A stretch of 64,000 bases of DNA from Lepus europaeus (GCF_033115175.1 NC_084837.1:63449266-63513265), one strand, 5' to 3'; positions 1 through 11,215 are shown, counted from the first letter of the stretch. Made by a program: numbers and translations. The notes: generated by a model not told the origin, from the sequence alone.

Positions 1-143
1 CTGGATCCATCATCTGCTGCCTTCCAGGCTCATGGGCAGGCTGCTGGACTGGTAGCTGGGTATCCAGGACTTGAACCAGCACTCTGGTATGGGATGTAGG
101 CATCCCTAGCAGGGGCTTAACCTGCTACACCATACACCCACCC
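1..143 (-). mobile_element. C-repeat SINE fragment cut by the window edge
   Basis: It carries the head-side part of an older C-repeat, ending CTACACCATACACCCACCCC. Confidence 0.75.
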
Positions 144-288
144 CATGGAAGTTGGCCTTGAGATGCCTATACTCTTTGGTTTCTAATCACTCAGCTTCTG
201 TCATTGAAACTAGCAACAATGATTATTTGAAGACACATTGACACTTCCCATCATATTTTTGCAGTCTGTTGAAGAACTGACCCAGAGG

Positions 289-593
289 CCAACGCTGTAG
301 AGTAGAAGGTTAAACCTCTGCGGGCAGTGCTGGCATCCCATAGGGGTGCTGGTTTGAGTCCCAGATGCTCCACTTCGGATCCAGCTCCCTGTTAATGTGC
401 CTGGAAAAGCAGTGGAAGATGATGTAAATACTTGGGCCCCTACACACATGCAGAAGACTCAGGTGAAGCTCCTGGCTCCTGATTTCAGCCTGGCCCAGCC
501 CTGGCCATTGCAGCCATTTCAGGAGTCAACCAGCGGATGAAAGGTATCTTTATTTCTGCCTTTCAAATAAATAAAATCTAAAAAAAAAAAAAA
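289..593 (+). mobile_element. C-repeat SINE
   Basis: Head AGGCCAACGCTGTAGAGTAG, then the 'GGCATCCCATAGGGGTGCTG' core, tail AAATAAATAAAATCTA(n). Confidence 0.85.
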
Positions 594-1741
594 CCTGAAC
601 CAGGTAGATGAACTGTTATATCCAGCACCTAGATGTGGCTAAAAAAAATTAAGAATTGATCAGAGAAGGTTTTTGAGCTGCTATAATAGGTATCAAACAC
701 CATTAAGGAGAGTTTGCTGTTTTATTCACTAGAAAATCTTAGTCCCTAAAGCACATTAATCATATTTCTTTAGAAGGAATTCTAATAAATATGGTGACTT
801 GTTCACCCAACCCACAATAAAACTGAAGTAGCAATATTTAATGGGGATACTCAGAAATGGATATGTTGACAACCAAAGAAGGAAGTATACAAAAAAGGAG
901 ATCCTATGAAAGACCACAGGGGCTCTAGCTCTGAAGACATTGTAGTGAAGGCCAAGTATTCCTAAGCAGCTGATTAACTTTGAAGGCCTAACAACATGAA
1001 TTTGTAAGAAAGTCCTCAAGGTCTACAGTGTGTTAAGGCTTACAGGTTTAAATGTCAGTAAAATGGAAATTAAGTAAAACATTCTTGATTACAGCAACAA
1101 AAAGAAATTAGTTACTTCATGTAATTCAGGCTTCATCTAGATCCTTGTAACTCAATACTGAATGCTATGCTTGAACTCAGTGATTTTCATCTGGTTTTAT
1201 ACAAATGTTACATCTTTGCCCTTATCACTTTGGAAAATCTACAAACAGCCTTATGGACTATGAAGAGAAAATCTCCATTTCTTGAGGGTAGTTGTCTTTG
1301 TCAGCAGTGACTGTGATTGATGTATCTCTTGTAGCATGTCAGTTTTGAGAGCTTTATTTTATGAACTGTTTTCTCAGAACTGATCCAGTGTCTGAATGAA
1401 AACATTGAATTTTGGCAGAATGTGCTAATTTGTAAGCATTTGGCTCCGCCTCTTCATGAAAGATGGGGAGCCACAACTACAAACAAAGAGGCTCTACAGT
1501 CTGTGCTTCAAAGATGACTTCATGTTGTGCATGCCTGGCCTGTGCCCATGGGATTGGATGGTTCTGGCTTTATAATCACTAAAAGGTCAGATTGGAGATC
1601 AGTAAGAGAAGCAGAGAGTAGCAAAGTGCAGAAGGACAAAAGGTGGGTTTCAGAAATAATTTGTTCATCTGTTTGACACTACTCTCCAGCAGAATTTTAG
1701 AGTAAGTCATTACATGGTGTATGAAGACATGCAAAATAATA
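594..1741. other. Unassigned repeat-poor stretch upstream of OIP5-AS1
   Basis: No C-repeat, no convincing ORF and no recognised repeat. By human gene order the 3' end of CHP1 should lie near here. AATAAA motifs occur (for example 784-789), but no CHP1 coding sequence was found, so a 3' UTR assignment is only possible. Confidence 0.3.
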
Positions 1742-2341
1742 TTTTTTAAAAGATTTATTTGAGAGGCAGAGAAAGAGAGGTCTTCCATCCACTGTTCACT
1801 CCTCAAATGGCTGCAACGGCTGGAATTGGGCCGATCTGAAGCCAGGAGCCTGGAGCTTCTTCCGGGTCTCCCATGAGGGTGCAGGGGCCCAAGGACTTGG
1901 GCCATCTTCTACTGCTTTCCCAGGTGCATTAGCAAAGAGCTGGATTGGAAGTGGAGCAGACAGATAAAGCTGGCACCCATATGGGATGCTGGCACTGCAG
2001 GAAGCTGCTATGCCACAGTGCCGGCCCAAAAAGAATATTTTTTAAAAGATTTACTTATTTTAAAGGCAGAGTTATAGATAAGGAGAGCCGACAGAGAGCG
2101 AGCATTGGTTTACTCACTAAATGCCTGCAGTAGCCAAGGCTGGGCCAAGCCAAATCCAAAGTCCAGAGCCTGGAACTCTTTGAATCTGTCCACTTGGGTA
2201 GTAGGGGTGCAAGTGCTTGGGCCATCTTCCACTGCTTTCTCAGGCATGTTAGCTGGATTGGAAGTAGAGCAGCCTGAACTTGAACCATTGCCCATGTGGG
2301 ATACCAGTGGCTTATCCCAGTATGTCACCATGCTGGCCCCA
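1742..2341 (-). mobile_element. Two tandem C-repeat SINEs
   Basis: Two copies in the same orientation (1742-2030 and 2034-2341), each with a poly(A)-derived AAGATTTATTT side and a GCCGGCCC/CTGGCCCC head. They share the same spacer-like ATATTTTTTAAAAGATT. Confidence 0.85.
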
Positions 2342-2519
2342 TTAAATTATTTCCCAGAAGCAAAATAGCAAGGGTATTCAGGGCACCTTGTTATCTTGGC
2401 TGGTTGTGGGAACCTGGGCTTTAACCCAGGGAAAAGAAAGATGGTAGCTATATTCAGATTTCAAAGAACCTGTCCTTGAAAGGTTCCCATATTTTTCAGA
2501 ACAGATAGGGTAGTTTAAT

Positions 2520-2740
2520 GTAGGATTTAAGAGCATGGACTTTGGAAACAGATTGGGTGGCTTCAAATTCTGATTCTGCCACTTAACTGATCACATGAAC
2601 TTAGGCAATTCACATAACTCTTCTGTGTGCATTTCCTCAACTATAAAATTAAGGATTATGAAGATCATAAAAATACCAGCTTCATAGATTGCTGAGAGGA
2701 TTATGAGTACCTGACACATGCTAAGCTTTACATAAGAGGT
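2520..2740 (+). repeat. MIR (ancient mammalian SINE)
   Basis: AGAGCATGGACTTTGGA, 'TTCTGATTCTGCCACTTA', 'TTTCCTCAACTATAAAAT' and 'GAGAGGATTATGAGTA' follow the MIR consensus in order. Confidence 0.75.
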
Positions 2741-2749
2741 TGTGGTTTT

Positions 2750-3345
2750 TTGTTTTTTTTTTTTTTAAGATTATTTATTTGAAAGGCAAAGTTACAGGAA
2801 AAAAAAAAAAAAAGGAGAATCTATCTGCTGGTTCATTTCCCAAATGGCTGCAACCGAGGAGCTAGGAGATTCATCCTGGTCTCCTGTGTGAGGGCAGGGG
2901 CTCAAGCACTTGGGCCATCTTTTGTTGCTTCCCCAGGTGCATTAGCAGAGAGGTGGATCAGAAGTGGAGCAGCTGGGACTCAGACCACTTAACCCACTGT
3001 GCCACATCGCTAGCCCCAGATCATCATTATTATTATTTAAAATACTTACTTTATTTCAAAGGCAGAGAGATAGGGAGAGAGATGGTCCATTCTCTGGTTC
3101 CCTCTTCAAATGGTCCCAACAGCCAGGTCTGGGCCAGGCTGAAGCCAGGAACCAGGAACTACATCCTAGCCTTCCACGTGGGCAGCAAAGGCCCAAGTAC
3201 TTGAGCCACCTTCCTCTTCCTTTCCAGACACATTAACAGGAAGCTAGAATGGAAGAGAAGTGGCTGGACTGCAACCAGCACTCTGATGTGGATGCCAGTG
3301 TCACAAGCAGCAGTTTAACCTGCAATGCCACAATGCCGGCCTCTA
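2750..3345 (-). mobile_element. Two C-repeat SINEs
   Basis: Copies at about 2750-3018 and 3030-3345, both minus. The first has an internal A-tract after the tail. Confidence 0.8.
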
Positions 3346-3439
3346 AGATTTATTTAGTGGTGATTGGAAATTATAGGCATACAGGTGACAGTTCATTTTA
3401 GGGAGGAATATCCTAATAATCATAAAAAGCATTTCCTCA

Positions 3440-4100
3440 GGCCTGAGTTGTGTCGTAGCGGGTAAAGCCACTACCTGCAGTGCTGGCATCCCATATGGGT
3501 GCTGGTTCAAGTCCCAGCTGCTCTACTTCTGATCCAGTTCTCTGCTGCTATGGCCTAGGAATGCAGTAGAGGATGGCCCAAGTCCTTGGGCCCCTGCACT
3601 TGTGTGGGAGACTCGAAAGAAGCTCCTGGCTCCTGGCTTCGGATCAGCACAGCTCCAGCCGTTGTGGCCAACTGGGGAGTGAACCAGCTGATGGAAAAAC
3701 CTCTCTCTCTCTGCCTTTCAAATAAATCTTTAAAAAAGAAAAGAAAAGCATTTTCTCTTGAAGATCAGTTGCTTTTAAAAAAAAAAATGTTTATTTATGG
3801 GGCCAGCATTATGGCCTAGTGGGTAAAGCCATTATCTGAGATACCAGTATCCCATAAGGGTGTCGGTTTGTGTCCTGGCTGTTCCACTTCCAATTCAGCT
3901 CCCTGTTAATGGCCAGGGGAAAGCAATGGAAGATGGTCCAGGTGTTTGGGCCCCTGCCATCCACGGGGAGAAGGGGAGGACAGGGAAGGGAAACTTGGAT
4001 GAAGCTCCTGGCTCCTGACTTCAGCAGAATGAACTGAAATAGCAGAATGATTATCTCTTTCTGTCTTTCTAACTGCCTTTCAAATAAAAAAGAATTAAAG
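3440..4100 (+). mobile_element. Two C-repeat SINEs
   Basis: Copies at about 3440-3745 and 3799-4095, both plus, each ending in TTTCAAATAAA. Confidence 0.8.
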
Positions 4101-4376
4101 ATTTTATTTATTTATTTGAGAGAGTTACAGAGAGGAAGGGCTAGGGCTTCCATCTGCTGGTTCACTCCCCAAATGGCCACCTGAAGCCAGGAGCTTCTTC
4201 TGCGTCTCCCACGTGGGTGCAGGGGCCCAAGGATCTGGGCCATCTTCTACTGCTTTTCCAGGCCATAGCAGAGAGCCGGATCAGAAGTGGAGCAGCCAGG
4301 ATTCGAACTAGCACCCATATGGGATGCCAGCACTGTAGGCAAATGCTTAGCCTACTATGCCACAGTGCCAGACCCA
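4096..4376 (-). mobile_element. C-repeat SINE
   Basis: Tail side AAAGATTTTATTTATTT, head CCACAGTGCCAGACCC. It is followed by a long A tract at 4391-4416. Confidence 0.8.
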
Positions 4377-4382
4377 AATAAA

Positions 4383-4416
<34 letters not shown>

Positions 4417-4437
4417 CTTTAAAAAATGTTTATTCAG

Positions 4438-4730
4438 GCTGGTGCTGCGGCTCACTAGGCTAATCCTCCGCCTGCGGAGCCGGCACTCCACATTCTAGTC
4501 CCGGTTGGTACGCCGGTTCTGTCCCGGTTGCTCCTCTTCCAGTCCAGCTCTGCTATGGCCCAGGAGTGCAGTGGAGGATGGCCCAAGTGCTTGGGCCCTG
4601 CATCCACATGGGAGACCAGTAGGAAGCACCTGGCTCCTGGCAGTGCGCCGATCATAGCAGCCATTTGGGGGAAAACCAACGGAAGGAAGACCTTTCTCTC
4701 TGTTTCTCTAACTCTGCCTGTCAAAAAAAA
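4438..4730 (+). mobile_element. Young C-repeat SINE with 17-bp TSD
   Basis: It has the head GCTGGTGCTGCGGCTCACTA and A-rich tail. The duplication AAAAAATGTTTATTCAG lies at 4421-4437 and 4731-4747. Confidence 0.9.
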
Positions 4731-4885
4731 AAAAAATGTTTATTCAGTTTTATTATTTGAAAGAGCAATGGAGAGACTGAGATCTTCCATTCACTGATTC
4801 ACTCCCCAAATGCCTGCAACAACTAGAGATGGACCAGGGTGAAGCTAGGAGCCAGTTACTGCGTCTGGGTTTCCCATATGAGTGG

Positions 4886-5221
4886 TGGTAGCTTTGGGAT
4901 CCGCAAGGAGGGAAGGCCTACACTTCCGGGAATGGAAAGTTCCTACCTGTACTTCCAGGGAAGAAAAGTCCTAGTCAAGGTCCCTGCAGGTGCCTAAAGG
5001 TCAACCAATGAGGATCAGACCCACCTCAACTTTTAACCCCCATGCCCTGAACCTATAATAAAAGGAGCACTCCCAATCTCTGAGGCGCGACTTCCCAGGT
5101 CCCTGCTCTGTTGCTCTGTTGGGACTGGTGAACCTCGCCGGGGAGCGGAATCCCAATAAAAGCCTGTGAATTAATTGATTCGTCTGCCTGGGAAGATTTA
5201 TTACACACTGGACACCTTGCA
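4886..5221 (+). mobile_element. Solo endogenous-retrovirus LTR (336 bp)
   Basis: It begins TGGTAGC and ends CCTTGCA, with a 5-bp target duplication AGTGG at 4881-4885 and 5222-5226. LTR signals on the + strand are CCAAT (5005-5009), TATAATAAAA (5054-5063) and AATAAA (5155-5160), in the order U3, R, U5. The flanking sequence on both sides is one C-repeat, so the insertion interrupted it. No internal retroviral genes are present. Confidence 0.75.
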
Positions 5222-5292
5222 AGTGGCAGGGACCCACTCACTTGAACTATGACTGCTGCCTCCCACCAACTGCATCAGAAGGAAGCAGGAGT

Positions 5293-5918
5293 TGTTACCG
5301 GAGAAATTGCAGGGTTCTTGTCTTCGCGCAAGAAAGAATTCAGGCGTGAGACAGAGAGTACTGGGACGTAAAATAGCAAGGTTTATTAGGAAGGGACATC
5401 TGTAAGGACGGATGGGCACCTCTCCAGACAGAGCCTGAGAGACTGGGGAGGAGGAAGGAGGGAGGTTACATGTTGAGTGGAGAGATTACACCTGATCAGG
5501 TCAGGCGGGCGGCACAGCAAAGATGCAGAGGGCTGAGCGCGCAGTCCAGTTGAGGCTGGGGGTTTTTAAGGAGATGAGTCTTGCTTCCCCACCTCTGCTC
5601 CTCTTGGAACAAAGGGCTTTTTGGATGTAAATAGAAAAACTTCTCTTGAAAGTCTGAAACAAAGGACTTTATGGATGCAAATGTTATCAGACAGGAGGAA
5701 GGGAGCAGGGTGTTTGAGATGCAGATACTAGGCTGCACCTGGGAGATTGTGGAAGATGGTCAGGCAGAAGGGGTGGGGACCTCCACCTGGCAGGTTATCA
5801 GGTAGAAGGGGGCAGGGCAGGATGCGAGGGCCAGGCTGCCCCTGAAACATTATTGGGATGACTTTGAGATGAAGATGCATATGCTGGACATAGATGTCTT
5901 CTCTTTAGGCCTGTTACA
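5293..5918 (-). mobile_element. Second solo LTR, opposite orientation (~626 bp)
   Basis: On the minus strand it starts TGTAACAGGCC and ends CCGGTAACA. Its poly(A) signal lies at 5387-5382, with a C-rich R/U5-like stretch typical of ERV LTRs (CTTGCGCGAAGACAAG region), and a TATA-like TTAAAAACC lies near 5571-5561. It is embedded in the same C-repeat as the first LTR. No target duplication is visible, so the borders or an old deletion are uncertain. Confidence 0.6.
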
Positions 5919-6234
5919 CACACATAAGCTCATAACTGACTTCCCACCTAGCAGAGTCACGAGTGGGCACAGCAGCATTTTAACCAGTGTCTAACTGCCA
6001 GGCCAAATGCCTGCTCCTTGATCACTGTAGTTTTAGTCAATTTGAAATTGAGTAGTGAATTCCTCCCATTTTTTTCCATTTTTAAAACGGTTGGTAAAAA
6101 CAAAACAAAGAAGAAACTGCCTTGGAGATCCTAGATCCTTTGGAGTTCCAAGTACCGCAGTACATCTCAGGATCTGCTTTCTGTTTTTTTTTTTTTTTTT
6201 TTCCCAAACAAATCCAAACTGCTATTTCTTAAAG

Positions 6235-6385
6235 ATTGCATCGAACCTACAGATCACGTTGAGAATTGTCATCCTAACCATATTGAGTGTTAATGCCTGA
6301 AATTCTGGGAAGTCTCTTCCACTTACCTATGTCTTCATTCATTTCTCTCAGCAATGTTTTGTACTTTTTAATGTATAAATTAAAA
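6235..6385 (-). repeat. L1 ORF2 fragment (degenerate)
   Basis: Sequence such as ATTGCATCGAACCTACAGAT and 'TTTCTCTCAGCAATGTTTTG' is the reverse complement of the L1 ORF2 C-terminal region. It is short and decayed, and it is followed by a small C-repeat piece to about 6440. Confidence 0.6.
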
Positions 6386-6439
6386 ATATTATTTGAGAGA
6401 GACAGAGAGCTTCAATCTGCTGGTTCACTCCCCATCAAG

Positions 6440-7420
6440 CACGATGTGAACTGCAAAAATAAGACTCCCTGGGCTCCGGGGAAGGCTCGGGGGCGTTCCG
6501 GAGGCTCCGGGGACCCACACCAAACCCCGGGTCGGCTGGGCCCAACGCGCCGTAGCTCCGGGAGCCGTCGCCGCGGGGCACCCTGGCCCCACGGACATGC
6601 TGGTCTTCCGGCAGGTGGACGGTTCGTGCCCGGTGTACCGAGCTCAGCTGCAAACAGCAGGTCTGAGGCACAGTCGGGAACCACTCAATTGTTCCCTAAG
6701 AGTCAAAGCCTTCGCTCGGCCTCAGGATGAAATGTTTGGTCTATCGTTTACTCTAATGGTCGTCCTGTCTACGCGGACTCTTACCTCAAAGTGACATCGC
6801 TTCCACGCGGCAGGGATCTTACATTCCAACAAAGGTAACACAAAAGAATGTGCGCCTATTACCTCAACCCAATGACCCAATCCAACAAAAAAGAGACAGA
6901 AAGAGTGGGGCGAGCGCTATTGATCGATGTGCATTCCAGCCAATCTACGGCGGGCGCACAGCGCGCGAGAGCAGGCCCGCGTCCAATCAGTCCCCAGCAG
7001 TAGCAGCGGAGGCGGGGCTTGTGAGAAGGGCCCTCCTCAGGGTTGGCGGAGCTGAGAAGGAGCGAAGATGGCGGAGTGAGGCGGGCCGTGGCCTGCTGGC
7101 CTCTGGGCCGGGGGCGTAAGGCCCCCGGGAGGCCAAGTGTAGCAGTTGGGCCGTGTAAGGTGAGTCGAGAAAGCCGACGACAAGGGGCGAGCAGGCGGTG
7201 AGGAGGTGGCGCCGCGGGGGACGGGAGCGCCAGGAAGCCGGCCGCACCCGTGGCCTCGGCCGGGCGGGGTTTCCACCCTCCGGAGCCCCAGGCCGGCCAG
7301 CACCTGCCTTCCGGGTGTAAAGCTCAGCCCTCTCGCTCCCCGACCGCCGCTCCCTCCCTGCCGGGGCTGGGCTTCCGGCTGCTTTTGTGCTTTCGGCTTG
7401 TTCCCCGGAGATCGCACCCA
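6440..7420 (+). promoter_or_regulatory. OIP5-AS1 CpG-island promoter
   Basis: A GC- and CpG-rich block contrasts with AT-rich flanks. CCAAT boxes lie at 6940-6944 and 6983-6987, both within about 110 bases of the predicted start. A YY1-type AAGATGGCGG lies at 7065-7074. There is no convincing TATA box, fitting a housekeeping-type promoter. Long open frames on both strands here follow from the GC richness and have no recognisable protein similarity. Confidence 0.75.
7045..7159 (+). ncRNA. OIP5-AS1: OIP5-AS1 exon 1 (5' end approximate)
   Basis: The exon lies in a CpG-rich block. It contains a YY1-type AAGATGGCGG at 7065-7074, a motif usually found just downstream of transcription starts. It ends at a strong splice donor: AAG at 7157-7159 followed by GTGAGT at 7160-7165. 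The start is inferred from the YY1 position and from the upstream CCAAT boxes. The ATG inside the YY1 motif opens no meaningful frame. Confidence 0.7.
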
Positions 7421-7825
7421 CGCAGGGCTGGACCTGGCAGCCACTGCGTCAGCCGATTTATTATTATGTTTTCTGTGGAGTGTCTTTGTTTTGTTGACTA
7501 AATCTGCACCGATCGCCTCAGGATTTGTGGCCCGAGACTCGGCCATCAGTGCGGCAGTGCGTGTCCCCCGCCCGTTGACCTTGCGGTGTGGTGTGGCAGG
7601 TTTCCCCTGAGGTTGCTTTGTCGCAGACATCCTGGCGCAGCCTTCCCTCATTCCGCTCGTCTGGACGCCCGAGCGCACCTCCCAAACTCGGCGTCGGAGT
7701 TGGCAGCTTTGTCCTTGTGCGTCCGAATGATGGCCTGTGGCGCATTAATTTCTGCTGACTCCGGGTCTTGGAATTCACAGATGTTGGGTTTTGACACAGA
7801 ACTGAAGGAGTTGGTGTGCAGTGCT

Positions 7826-7849
7826 TAGTAGTAGTAGTAGTAGTAGTAT
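7826..7849 (+). repeat. (TAG)n microsatellite
   Basis: Seven or so tandem TAG/GTA units within OIP5-AS1 intron 1. Confidence 0.9.
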
Positions 7850-8164
7850 TTTGATAGAGAGAGGATGAGAAGTCGTTTTTGGCAAATGTTATAATTTGGA
7901 TAACGTGATGCAGTTGTGGACTGTCTGTACTTTCGGGCGTTTGTATTTGGTTCTTGTTTATAGAGTATCTCTTTGTAATTTGGATTTTATACTCCTGGTT
8001 CAATCGCGCACTTAAATTCTAGGAAAGTTTCTTGAAATAGGTTTCTGTATTGCTAGGTCCTGTTTAAAACCGGGGCACATTAATTGGGTAGAGTTCACAT
8101 CGACATAATACAAAAGAAGAGTTTTGGTAGGTTGTATACTCTTTGCCGGCCCTGGATTGATTGA

Positions 8165-8455
8165 TTAATTGGTTTTAAATATTTATTAATTTATAAGTTA
8201 GGGAGAGACAGAGATCTACCATCTGCTGGTTCACTCCCCAGATATCTGCAAGTTAGGATTGGGCCAGACTGAAGCCATTAGCTTCTTCCAGGACTCCCGC
8301 ATGAGTGGCAGGGGCCCAAGGACTTGGGCTATCTTCTGCTTTTCCCAGGCCATCAGCATGGAGCTGGATTGGGAGTGGATACGAACTGGCGCCTATATGG
8401 GATACCAGTGTCACAGGCAGCAGCTTTATCTGCTACACAAAACTGGCCCTAGCCG
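8165..8455 (-). mobile_element. C-repeat SINE in OIP5-AS1 intron 1
   Basis: Tail side ATTTATTAATTTATAAG, middle GGGCCCAAGGACTTGGGC, head CAAAACTGGCCC. Confidence 0.8.
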
Positions 8456-8990
8456 TGGATTTTTTTTTTTTTAATGTGAATTTACAAAGTGCAACTTTTG
8501 TATTGTTGTGGCTTCCCCCCCCCCCAACCTCCCTCCCTCCCATGGCCCTCCCCTCTCCCTCTCCCATCCTGCCCTTTATCGAGTTTCATTTTCAATTACC
8601 TTCATATACTGAAGATCAACTTAGTATATACTAAGCAAGGATTTCAACAGGCTGCATTCACACAATTGCACTAGTAGTGTTTTTAAGTTTCATAGTAAAA
8701 CACATTAAGGACAGAGATCCTACGTGGGGAGCATGTACCCAGTGACTCCCATTGTTGGTTTAACAATTGGCACTCTTATTTGTGACGTCAGCAATCCCCC
8801 GAGACTTGCTATGAGCTGTCTAGGCTATGGAAGTCCCTTGAGTTCACCGACTCTGAACTTGTTTAGTCAAGGCCGTGTCACAGTGGAGGTTCCTTCCTCC
8901 CTCCAGAGAAAGGCGCCTCTCTCCTTGATGCTGGCTGTGGATTTAACAGAGTTGAAAATATCATATAGAGAAACACTAATAAATTAGCTC
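8456..8990. repeat. Probable L1-derived fragment
   Basis: After a T tract and a C11 run, the sequence (TGACGTCAGCAATC..., 'CTATGGAAGTCCCTTGAGTT', 'CTCCAGAGAAAGGCGCCTC') resembles non-coding L1 sequence common in rabbit. The assignment is by recollection of the family and is tentative. Confidence 0.45.
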
Positions 8991-9315
8991 TTTTTTGTGG
9001 TATTTTCATGTCCAGGAGAAGAAAAAAAAAAAGATCAGGGTCAGAGGAAAGGAGCTGACCATTCTTCTTCCCCATCTTACAGGGGGAGTGAGCACCTACA
9101 CTAAAGCAAAGGTCTCCATAGAGAACTATAACCCCCTGGTACTTTTATGCACAATTATACATTTTTATTGAAAGAAGAGAGTCCATAGCTCACCAGATTC
9201 TTAATGGAGTGTGTTTCATAAAAGCTTGGAAACTTAAACTCCCAAGACTTTTGACATCTTTCTAAAAACTAATGGCAGTTCAGGTAGAGTAACTTCTTTC
9301 TGATAGTTTATTTTA

Positions 9316-9587
9316 TTATTATTATTATTTTAATTTTTTTGACAGGCAGAATGGATAGTGAGAGAGAGAGACAGAGAGAAAGGTCTTCCTTTTTGCCGTT
9401 GGTTCACCCTCCAATGGCCGCCGTGGCCGGCGCATTGTGCTGATCTGAAGCCAGGAGCCAGGTGCTTCTCCTGGTCTCCCATGCAGGTACAGGGCCCAAG
9501 GACTTGGGCCATCCTCCACTGCCTTCCCGGGCCATAGCAGAGAGCTGGCCTGGGAGAGGGGCAACCGGGATAGAATCCAGCGCCCCA
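9316..9587 (-). mobile_element. Young C-repeat SINE, 5'-truncated, with TSD
   Basis: The 16-bp duplication CTGATAGTTTATTTTA at 9300-9315 and 9588-9603 flanks a copy that lacks its extreme head. It lies about 130 bases before OIP5-AS1 exon 2. Confidence 0.9.
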
Positions 9588-9731
9588 CTGATAGTTTATT
9601 TTAATATTTTATGACCATGATCTCTCTTTTTTTTTTAGAAATAGCTTATTTTGTTTGAATAATAGTGTGTATCAGTGCATATGATATCAGTGAGGTCTAT
9701 GTCCATACTTTACTGTTCTTTTTATTTTCAG

Positions 9732-9820
9732 GTTCCTTATCACAGGAAGAACATTTCCCTTGACATTTAGGTGCTTTTTATTCATCTGGAAAACAAGATT
9801 CTGAACTCAGGATTTGGCAA
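9732..9820 (+). ncRNA. OIP5-AS1: OIP5-AS1 exon 2
   Basis: An 89-nt non-repeat segment is bounded by a pyrimidine-rich acceptor (TTTATTTTCAG ending at 9731) and a consensus donor GTAAGTAAG at 9821. It sits between SINE-rich introns and is not itself repeat-derived. Exon status is inferred from splice sites and gene architecture; no transcript data were available. Confidence 0.6.
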
Positions 9821-10159
9821 GTAAGTAAGAGTGAGCTCATCATTCTGAATACCGCTCCAGTGGCTTGAAAATAGCTAGATAAGAGTGGGTGGTTAGCCTA
9901 GCAATTTGCCTGTATCCCACATCCAGGTGGCTTGGTAGGATTATCAGTCCCACTTCCTTCCCGTGTAAGCCCTAAGAGGCAGAGGTGACGCCTCAGTAAT
10001 TGGGTTTCTGCCACTCATGTGAAAGACTTGGATTGGTTCCTCTCACATAAAAGTTTTTAGAAAGAAAATAGCTAGAGAGAAGGGAGCAGTGAGTCATTAA
10101 CTTCATCAGAAGGTGACCATTAAAAATTACTATTGACTAGTGATAGTTAAGATTGTCCT

Positions 10160-10475
10160 CCCCCCTCCTTTAAAAATGCTTATTTGTTTATTTGAGAAAT
10201 AGGCAGAGACAGAGAGCTCTCATCCACTGGTTCACTCCCCAAATGCCCACAAGAACTGGGACTGGGTTGATGCTAAAACTGGGAGCTGGAAACTCATTCT
10301 GAGTCTCTCATCTGGGTGGCAGGAACCCAGTTACTCGTGCTATCCCCATCACCTCCCAGAGTCTCCATCAGCAGGAAGTTGGAGTTAGGAGCCAGATGTG
10401 GGAAACAAAGTACTCCAGTGTGGGATGGAGGCATCTTAACTGCTCTTAACCAGTGGGCCAGACACCTGCCACAGT
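10160..10475 (-). mobile_element. Old C-repeat SINE
   Basis: AAATGCTTATTTGTTTATTTG tail side; divergent body; head CCAGTGGGCCAGACACCTGC. Confidence 0.75.
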
Positions 10476-10886
10476 CTTATTTTTCCTCAAAAGTAATGTA
10501 CTAAGCAAAAAAGAAAAAAATTTTATCATTTGCCCAATGGATAATTTTTATTGGATTTGTAAAAAGATTTCATTAGATTGAAGGATATCAACTGGTCATA
10601 TAAATGTTACTAGGCAAATTTTAGAATGTATTCAAGTTTTAATTGTAGACAAAGTACTATTTAATCATTGACTTCTAAAACTTTTCAGTGTATCTTTAGT
10701 ATTCCAAGATGTACATCTATTCTGTGCCAAATGTTGGTATCTTCTAAATTGACCACAGAAGTAAAGTAGGTTTTGTTGTTGAAAGAGCAAGAAGTTGTAT
10801 ATGCTTTCTTTTCCTCCTCCTCCTTATCATTATCATTATTATTATTCTGACATTAACCTTATCTGCAAAACAGGCTTCATTCCTAC

Positions 10887-11215
10887 TGTGTTAGTTTGCT
10901 AGGCTTATTGTAACAAAGCACCACAAACTGGGTAGCTGAGAAGTAGAGAAATTTATTCTCTCATGGTTCTATAGGTCAGATAGGAAAAAGTAAATTTGGT
11001 GGCAGAGCTCCTCTTTGAAGGCTCCAGGGAAGGCTCTGTTCCAGGCCTTATTTCTAGCTTCTGGCAAATCCCTGGCTTATGACAGTATAATCCCAATCTG
11101 CGTTTAGATTTCTCCCTGTGTGTCTGAATCCTAATTTTCCCCTTTTATAAGGATACAAATCATACTAAGTCAGAGGCCCACTCTATCCCTGTATGACCTC
11201 AACTTAACTACATAT
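10887..11215 (+). repeat. MLT1-type MaLR LTR
   Basis: It starts TGTGTTAGTTTGCTAG, continues 'ACAAAGCACCACAAACTGGG', 'AAATTTATTCTCTCATGGTT', and 'TATGACCTCAACTTAACTAC', in the order of the MLT1 consensus. Its 3' end is missing where a C-repeat follows. Confidence 0.75.

Larger units (their letters stand above)
4748..6012 (-). mobile_element. Old C-repeat SINE split by two LTRs
   Basis: The SINE pieces are 4748-4885, 5227-5292 and 5919-6012. They read in order as A-tail side, middle ('GGCAGGGACCCACTCACTTGA' region), and head ('AACTGCCAGGCCAAATGCCT'). Its tail side is also interrupted by the C-repeat at 4438-4730. Confidence 0.7.

Noticed and set aside
1742-2341. Regularly spaced near-identical units resembling a repeat array
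   Set aside because: The units are about 300 bp SINE copies with poly(A) tails and head ends, not short direct repeats with unique spacers.
7045-7130. Possible small coding ORF from the ATG in AAGATGGCGG of OIP5-AS1
   Set aside because: The frame closes almost at once, and the ATG is part of a YY1 motif.
7037-7678. 213-residue minus-strand open frame
   Set aside because: It lies across the CpG island and first intron of OIP5-AS1. It is a GC-driven frame with no recognisable domain and no splice logic.
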